A stretch of DNA of 64,000 nt from Virgibacillus halodenitrificans JCM 12304 (GTDB lineage: Bacteria; Bacillota; Bacilli; Bacillales; Amphibacillaceae): the NCBI RefSeq assembly GCF_001310895.1, contig NZ_BAZS01000024.1, positions 1 through 64,000 on the forward strand, read 5' to 3'. Shown one piece after another: positions 63,993 through 64,000 of the stretch (its first letter is position 1; each line of letters starts with the position of its first letter). The notes beneath the pieces are model-generated. The model was not told the DNA's origin. It searched no databases and saw nothing but the letters and a program-made list of their open reading frames with translations. Position numbers and translations under genes: made by a program.

Positions 63993-64000
63993 TATTTTAT

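Overview
The window is a stretch of core chromosome from a low-GC, endospore-forming member of the Bacillaceae. The gene order lspA - rluD - pyr operon - rqcH/yloB - remA-gmk-rpoZ-coaBC-priA-fmt-rsmB-prpC-prkC-rsgA-rpe-thiN-spoVM-rpmB-asp23-fakA-sdaAB-sdaAA-recG-fapR-plsX-fabD-fabG-acpP-rnc-smc-ftsY-ylxM-ffh-rpsP-khpA-ylqD-rimM-trmD-rplS-lepB-rbgA-rnhB-ylqG-ylqH-sucC-sucD-dprA-topA is essentially the ylo/ylq region of Bacillus subtilis. A complete 26-codon spoVM points to sporulation. Protein sequences and two types of extragenic repeat suggest a relative of Oceanobacillus/Virgibacillus; that assignment is inference.

Layout. 1-415 is non-coding and holds a repeat copy and a weak terminator. 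416-1800 is lspA-rluD. 1797-12104 is the de novo UMP pathway (pyrR, B, C, AA, AB, K, D, F, E) with two PyrR attenuators; the uracil permease pyrP usual between pyrR and pyrB is absent. 12250-13590 holds a LysR regulator and an Ohr peroxidase. 13612-18113 holds divergent rqcH and a Ca2+-type P-ATPase. 18114-18832 is a repeat-bearing gap where yicC/yloC would be expected. 18833-31376 runs from remA to spoVM (nucleotide and cofactor enzymes, replication restart, initiator tRNA and rRNA modification, the PrpC/PrkC phosphatase-kinase pair). 31377-32598 surrounds a lone minus-strand rpmB. 32599-44334 contains asp23, fatty acid kinase, a minus-strand purine permease, serine dehydratase, recG, the FapR-controlled lipid genes and rnc. 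44454-51182 holds chromosome condensation and the signal-recognition particle pathway. 51308-63992 holds ribosomal proteins, tRNA/rRNA maturation, signal peptidase, succinyl-CoA synthetase, dprA and topA.

No island, prophage, insertion sequence, CRISPR array, tRNA or rRNA was seen, and I find no convincing new multi-gene system. The points most worth a second look are: three single-base deletions that break recG, smc and ftsY within 10 kb (most likely sequencing errors); an unexplained three-helix RNA structure upstream of fakA; a candidate small RNA after spoVM; a 23-codon ORF whose ribosome binding site lies in the terminator arm of the pyrB attenuator; a FliK-like domain in YlqG next to the FlhB-like YlqH; and a dprA with no ATG/GTG/TTG start that includes its N-terminal domain.
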